DNA from: Verrucomicrobiota bacterium | GTDB taxonomy: Bacteria > Verrucomicrobiota > Verrucomicrobiia > Limisphaerales > UBA9464 | Assembly: GCA_017302195.1 (NCBI GenBank) | Contig: JAFLEG010000088.1 | Span: 1 to 9,183, forward strand | Direction: 5' to 3' | DNA length: 9,183 nucleotides | Part shown: positions 6,038-9,183 of the stretch, piece after piece | Position numbering within the stretch: position 1 is the stretch's first letter | Layout of the letters: every line of letters begins with the position of its first letter | Translations under genes and position numbers: made by a program | Notes under the pieces: generated by a model | Database searches by the model: none | Told to the model about the DNA's origin: nothing | The model's input: only the letters and a program-made list of their open reading frames with translations

Positions 6038-7014
6038 GGCGGGTGGATCCCGATGGCTCGGTAGCCACCTTGTTTGAAGGGCATGTGAACGCCTCGTTCG
6101 AACAGTTGGGGGTTGGCATGACCAATCACCCGGTGGAGTTTTCCAGCGTGTTCGTTACCGAATCGGGTGAAGTGAACGCGGCTGGAGAGTTCACACGTTA
6201 CGAGATCGTGGGTTTTTCTCCGGTTTTGCATCGTCCGAAGTACGAATTATTGACCCGCAGTGCGGTGTTCCGAATTGCCAATGGCACGGCTACTCAAGTC
6301 GGGGAGTCTCGCCACGGCCTGCCCCATCCGGAGGTCCTCGAACTTGGCGATGGCCTATTTGGACGCGTGGAGCGGCATTACTGGACGCTGTATCTCCGGG
6401 ATGCGGAAGGCTTCGAGGAGGAAGTGGTTCAAGATTCGAAGATAAACTCGATGCTTCAGACCCGGGACGGACAGATTTTTTGTGTCCAGAGCCCCTTCTC
6501 GAACCAGATTTTGAGGCTGACTCCGGCTGCGGAGCTCAAGGTAAGCTGGGCCGGCCCGGGCCGGGTGGAGGGAATACCTCTTGGTTTCGTGTACCCCGAT
6601 CAGGAGATCCGGCTTTCGGCGGTTCCCGGGACCCGGTTTTCCCGGTTTCTCGGATGGACCGACGGTTCCCTGGAGAATCCGCGCCTGTTGACCATCCACC
6701 GCGATACCTATCTGGAGGCGACCTTTGCCCAGAAGCTGCCGGAACGGTACGGCCTGATTCCCGGTTCAGTCCGCCGCGGTTCGGAGGGTGGGGTGGAGTT
6801 CTCGGTGATCGGAGATCCCGGCATCTATTCGTACCGGGTCGAGGTTTCGGAGGATCTGGTGCATTGGCGTCCCGTCCCGTCCGGCAGCCAGGTGCTGGCC
6901 GATGCCGGCAGCATCTCCCAGTGGATGCTGGAGGCGGGTGCGGCGGAGGCGCGGGTGTCCATTCCCTCCGAGGGGGATCGGTTCTTCGTGCGGCTGGAGC
7001 TGCTCGATCGGTAG
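5923..7014 (+). CDS. secreted CBM6-like/NHL protein, C-terminal part (frameshifted gene)
   Basis: This frame continues the protein begun at 4973; the GTG at 5923 is an internal codon rather than a true start. It opens with a second NHL-like blade (DGVGTNAGFG...NRVRRVDPDGSVATLFEG, 3-53 of this part) and has weaker blade-like segments to about 200, including GQIFCVQSPFSNQILRLTPA. Residues 205-269 match the divergent InlB B-repeat pattern: PDQEIRLSAVPGTRFSRFLGWTDGS, then LEATFAQ. The last 75 residues (GVEFSVIGDPGIYSYRVEVSEDLVHWRPV ... DRFFVRLELL) are the C-terminal beta domain common in secreted Verrucomicrobia proteins. Rejoined, the two parts give roughly 680 residues. Several AT-richer stretches contrast with the nuo genes. 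A surface or secreted role, perhaps in polysaccharide binding, is inference. It ends 13 bases from the convergent nucleotidyltransferase gene. Confidence 0.75.
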   Translation: MRDGVGTNAGFGKIAHSTLGPQGSLAVVEEAGPDGNRVRRVDPDGSVATLFEGHVNASFEQLGVGMTNHPVEFSSVFVTESGEVNAAGEFTRYEIVGFSPVLHRPKYELLTRSAVFRIANGTATQVGESRHGLPHPEVLELGDGLFGRVERHYWTLYLRDAEGFEEEVVQDSKINSMLQTRDGQIFCVQSPFSNQILRLTPAAELKVSWAGPGRVEGIPLGFVYPDQEIRLSAVPGTRFSRFLGWTDGSLENPRLLTIHRDTYLEATFAQKLPERYGLIPGSVRRGSEGGVEFSVIGDPGIYSYRVEVSEDLVHWRPVPSGSQVLADAGSISQWMLEAGAAEARVSIPSEGDRFFVRLELLDR

Positions 7015-7021
7015 GGCACCC

Positions 7022-7058
7022 GCCCATTCATCCGGGGGTTGACCCGGGATAGATGGGC
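7022..7058. terminator. candidate two-tier hairpin between convergent genes
   Basis: GCCCAT (7022-7027) pairs with ATGGGC (7053-7058), and inside it CCGGG (7032-7036) pairs with CCCGG (7043-7047). It begins eight bases after the stop of the plus-strand gene and overlaps the 3' end of the minus-strand gene. A strong T-run is missing on either strand, so its use as a bidirectional terminator is uncertain. Confidence 0.3.
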
Positions 7059-7345
7059 ACGCCTTCACGGGCGATTTTCTCCTTCAGGCGCGGGTTGTGC
7101 AGGCGCTCGGTGCGGATGAGGTCGAATTCGTAAATGATGGGGGAGGCTTCGAGCGCTTCGGTGAGTTCCAGCCATTGCTCGGCGGTGGCTTCGGGCGCGG
7201 AGATGGCGAGGTCCATGTCCGAGGCGCGACGGGCGGTGCCGTTGGCGCGGGAGCCAAAGAGCCGGACTTCACGCACGCAGGGAAAGCGGCGAAAGGTGCT
7301 GAGAAGTACGGCGAGGTCACGCTCGCGCAGGGCTGGAGTCTTCAT
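7028..7345 (-). CDS. MNT-type minimal nucleotidyltransferase, MntA-like antitoxin
   Basis: This 105-residue protein belongs to the minimal nucleotidyltransferase (pol-beta fold) family. The active-site motif FGSRANGTARRASDMDL shows GS at 31-32, ten residues, then D43 and D45 (GSx10DxD). A third acidic residue is D75 in IYEFDLI. The ending KIAREGVPIYP is typical of small MNT proteins. In studied type VII toxin-antitoxin pairs the MNT partner neutralises the HEPN toxin by adding AMP to a tyrosine. All catalytic residues are present, so activity is plausible. The open frame extends upstream to 7669 but there overlaps the toxin gene; the ATG at 7345, four bases after the toxin stop, makes a normal-length protein. 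The pair is clearly one transcription unit. Confidence 0.9.
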   Translation of the reverse strand: MKTPALRERDLAVLLSTFRRFPCVREVRLFGSRANGTARRASDMDLAISAPEATAEQWLELTEALEASPIIYEFDLIRTERLHNPRLKEKIAREGVPIYPGSTPG

Positions 7346-7349
7346 CCGC

Positions 7350-7754
7350 TCAGTTCCACTGCAGGGATTGGATTCTTGCGGCCATGCCGTTGAGCAGCCG
7401 AGCGTAGTCGTGGACGATGTGGCGGTATATCCGGGAGGCCAGGGCCTCGTCGTAGGCGTGACTGGTGAGGTTGCGATCCTCCAGCATCCGCAGCCAGAGA
7501 TCGGCCTCCTCGGGCGTGGCAATAAGGCCTTCGGCGAAGGCTTTCCTGAGCGTGGGCCGCGGACCACCGCACTCATGGCCCTGACGTTCGAGGTAAAGTT
7601 TGAGGGTCTTCCACACGATCTCGAAGGTGAACTCAAAGCGCTGGATGGTGGCGTCGCGGATGAGTTCACTCTCCGGCTGGGCGACGGCCTCGGCGAGGCG
7701 CGCCGCGCTTTCGCGCACGTCGGCCTGCCGTTCGGTGAACCGTTCGATGCTCAT
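7350..7754 (-). CDS. HEPN protein, HI0074/HepT-like toxin
   Basis: This 134-residue, mostly helical protein matches the HI0074-type 'nucleotidyltransferase substrate-binding' HEPN family: QRFEFTFEIVWKTLKLYLERQG near 38-59, then LRKAFAEGLI near 69-78 and LEDRNLTSHAYDEALASRIY near 91-110. The last block contains R94-NLTS-H99-A-Y101, the Rx4HxY motif. In HepT toxins Arg and His are the RNase centre, and the Tyr is the residue AMPylated by the MntA antitoxin. The gene precedes the MNT gene by four bases, the usual order. The ATG at 7754 follows a purine-rich AGGAGAG at 7771-7777, 16 bases upstream, rather far for a ribosome site. Older annotation calls such proteins nucleotidyltransferase subunits; a toxin role here is inferred from motif and pairing. 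Confidence 0.9.
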   Translation of the reverse strand: MSIERFTERQADVRESAARLAEAVAQPESELIRDATIQRFEFTFEIVWKTLKLYLERQGHECGGPRPTLRKAFAEGLIATPEEADLWLRMLEDRNLTSHAYDEALASRIYRHIVHDYARLLNGMAARIQSLQWN

Positions 7755-7876
7755 GAGATGAAGGCTAGCCCTCTCCTGGGGGCGCGTATAGCCGCTTCGA
7801 GTGTCGTGGTTTCATGGCCGCGCATTCACAAGGGGTCGGTGGCGATTCTGGTATGCGGGCTTCCAGCAAGGAGAAG

Positions 7877-7939
7877 CTCACACGGAGGCCACGGAGGGCA
7901 GAGGAAGAATCTCCTCTGCGCCCTCTGTGTGAGGCCTCC
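7877..7939. repeat. dispersed GGAGG/CACAGAGG-type repeat, copy 2, hairpin form
   Basis: The left arm carries CACGGAGGGCAGAGGA (7890-7905). The right arm (7912-7929) is its near-exact inverse complement with two extra bases and one substitution, around a six-base loop. Outside that, CTCACAC (7877-7883) is inverted as GTGTGAG (7927-7933) and GGAGGCC as GGCCTCC (7933-7939), giving alternative pairings. The words match the repeat at 4674-4706. It is a full inverted element, whereas the other copies are single arms. Confidence 0.65.
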
Positions 7940-8053
7940 CCGGTTTTCCCTCAGGCCCAAGCTGCCGCCAACTTCGGGATGCACCGGTCCCCCTGGTGCG
8001 TCTGGCGGTCGTCGTCGGAAGGGGGGCGGATCCAACTGGAATTGGCCATGATC

Positions 8054-8073
8054 AAGGAAACGAAGGACACAAG
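8054..8073. repeat. dispersed repeat, copy 3 (short)
   Basis: AAGGAAACGAAGGACACAAG repeats the AAGGAAAC and CGAAGGACACA words of the copy at 4674-4706, 39 bases before the SNF2 gene. It is too short to be certain alone, but two shared words and the same spacer setting support it. Confidence 0.45.
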
Positions 8074-8112
8074 TGAGGTTGACTCGGCGCGCGTGATCCG
8101 AACCCTCGCTTG

Positions 8113-9183
8113 ATGGCAAAGGCGAAAGGCAAGGAGACCGCGATCGAGGTTCCGTCCGCCCACGACTGGCAGACCACCGACGAGGAGGAGATCGCACGGC
8201 GTCGCCTGCGGGCGGCGACGGAGGCCTTCCAGATTCGCAACACCGATGCGCAGCACCCGATCTTTTCCAACTTCCAGGTCCATTCCGGCAGCGGGATGAC
8301 CTACTCGGTGGAGGTTCGGGATCTGGCGAAGCGGCAGTTCCACTGCCAGTGCGTGGATTTCCGGATCAACGGACTCGGCACCTGCAAGCATGTCGAGGCG
8401 GTGCTCGGTCAGTTGGAGGCCCGTCACAAACGGGCGTTTCGCGAGGCGGCGAAGGCGGGCTCGACGCGGCTGGAGGTCGTGGTGGCGTCTGAGGACGGCA
8501 CCCTCCGTCTGCAGCGGTCCGACGCCCGGCGTCTGCCGCGGGCGCTGGCCGAGTGGTTCGGATCCGACGGGCGCCTGCTTACCGATTCCCCGGAAGCGGC
8601 CATCGAGGTGCTGCGGACGCTGGCGGGCCGCGAGGTGCCAGGGCTGCGGCTGTCGCAGGAGATCGAGCCCTGGCTGGAGCAGCGGCGGCGCATCGTGGAG
8701 CGCCGGGAGCTGCGGCACGCCTACGAGCAGAAGGTGCAGAGCGGCGAATGGCCCGCCCAGGAGACCACGGTGCCGCTGTTTCCCTACCAGCGGGAGGGCA
8801 TGCTGCATCTCGCCTTCACGGAACGAGCCCTGCTGGCCGATGAAATGGGCCTGGGAAAGACCATCCAGGCCATCGCCGCCTGCGCGCTCCTGCATCGCCT
8901 GGGCCGGGCGAAGCGGGTGCTGGTGGTGACTCCGGCGTCGCTGAAGGGCGAGTGGGAGGAGCAGATCCAGCGCTTCACGCCTTTAACCTGCCACCTGGTC
9001 TATGGATCCCGCCTGCAGCGGCTCGACGCCTACGACCGGGCCGGTCCGCAGGCCGGACCGGGCGCGCCGTTCTTCACCGTGGTGAACTACGAGCAGATGC
9101 TGGCGGATGCCCTGGATGTGAACGCGCGTTTCCAGCCGGACATCGTCGTGCTCGACGAGGCGCAGCGGATCAAGAACTGGAGC
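8113..9183 (+). CDS. SNF2-family helicase with N-terminal SWIM zinc finger (partial)
   Basis: The window holds the first 357 residues; the right edge cuts the gene. A SWIM zinc-binding motif, CQC-x10-CKH (Cys78, Cys80, Cys91, His93), lies within FHCQCVDFRINGLGTCKHVEA. The SNF2 ATPase domain starts near residue 220 with PLFPYQREGM (Q226). Walker A is DEMGLGKT (243-250), motif Ia is VLVVTPASLKGEW (269-281), and the Walker B box is VVLDEAQRIKNW (345-356), DEAQ in place of DEAH. Members translocate on double-stranded DNA and remodel protein-DNA complexes; SWIM-SNF2 proteins are widespread in bacteria and usually lack a known role. Full length should be about 1000 residues, including the C-terminal helicase half. 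The ATG at 8113 is the first good start after the in-frame TGA at 8080, though without a Shine-Dalgarno. Confidence 0.93.
   Translation, partial: MAKAKGKETAIEVPSAHDWQTTDEEEIARRRLRAATEAFQIRNTDAQHPIFSNFQVHSGSGMTYSVEVRDLAKRQFHCQCVDFRINGLGTCKHVEAVLGQLEARHKRAFREAAKAGSTRLEVVVASEDGTLRLQRSDARRLPRALAEWFGSDGRLLTDSPEAAIEVLRTLAGREVPGLRLSQEIEPWLEQRRRIVERRELRHAYEQKVQSGEWPAQETTVPLFPYQREGMLHLAFTERALLADEMGLGKTIQAIAACALLHRLGRAKRVLVVTPASLKGEWEEQIQRFTPLTCHLVYGSRLQRLDAYDRAGPQAGPGAPFFTVVNYEQMLADALDVNARFQPDIVVLDEAQRIKNWS

Larger units (their letters stand above)
7755..8112. other. divergent spacer between the HEPN gene and the SNF2 gene
   Basis: No credible gene is seen in these 358 bases. They contain a purine-rich AGGAGAG on the minus strand at 7771-7777, and a TATACG-like minus-strand -10 candidate near 7784-7789 without a good -35. 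Also present are the hairpin-forming repeat at 7877-7939 and a short repeat piece at 8054-8073. Both flanking genes are transcribed outward, so the hairpin is not a terminator for either of them. Confidence 0.65.

Noticed and set aside
7134..8051. Plus-strand open frame of 305 codons across the HEPN/MNT genes and spacer.
   Set aside because: It is antisense to two motif-complete genes, and its later part is translated dispersed repeat (SHGGHGGQRKNLLCALC), a known type of spurious peptide.
7951..8895. Minus-strand open frame of 314 codons across the spacer and the SNF2 gene start.
   Set aside because: It lies mostly opposite the SWIM and Walker A region of the SNF2 gene and shows no family features.

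Overview
The window is GC-rich bacterial chromosome, most likely from the phylum Verrucomicrobiota. That assignment is inferred from three things. The secreted protein at 4973-7014 combines domains and ends in a C-terminal type common in that phylum. The NuoC tail has a form I associate with the PVC superphylum. A family of spacer repeats carries CACGAAGGACACAGAGG-like words. Clear Shine-Dalgarno sequences are scarce.

Layout. (1) Positions 1-4531, minus strand: a respiratory complex I operon read nuoB-nuoC-nuoD-nuoE-nuoF, with nuoF running off the left edge. Together these genes encode the peripheral electron-transfer arm (NADH/FMN entry in NuoF, N1a in NuoE, N2 in NuoB, quinone chamber in NuoD, the 30-kDa subunit in NuoC). 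nuoD and nuoE overlap as ATGA. The nuoE-nuoF gap is unusually wide and holds an intact tRNA-Gln(CUG) on the opposite strand. nuoA is not in its usual place before nuoB. (2) Positions 4532-4972: a 441-base divergent spacer with a GC hairpin in the nuoB leader, a perfect TGTGA-N6-TCACA palindrome (CRP/FNR-family type), a dispersed repeat copy and a 16-base-period direct repeat. (3) Positions 4973-7014, plus strand: a gene for a large secreted protein (signal peptide, CBM6-like jelly roll, NHL-like propeller segments, InlB-B-like repeat, C-terminal beta domain), split by a one-base frameshift near 5921. (4) Positions 7028-7754, minus strand: a HEPN/MNT pair (HepT-like toxin and MntA-like nucleotidyltransferase antitoxin, type VII style) with both diagnostic motifs intact. 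(5) Positions 7755-8112: a divergent spacer with two more repeat copies, one forming a hairpin. (6) Positions 8113-9183, plus strand: the N-terminal third or so of a SWIM-SNF2 helicase, cut by the right edge.

No wholly new system is evident. The points most worth a second look are the tRNA lodged antisense inside the nuo operon, the CRP-like operator before nuoB, the dispersed repeat family, the HepT/MntA pair, and the frameshifted multidomain secreted protein.
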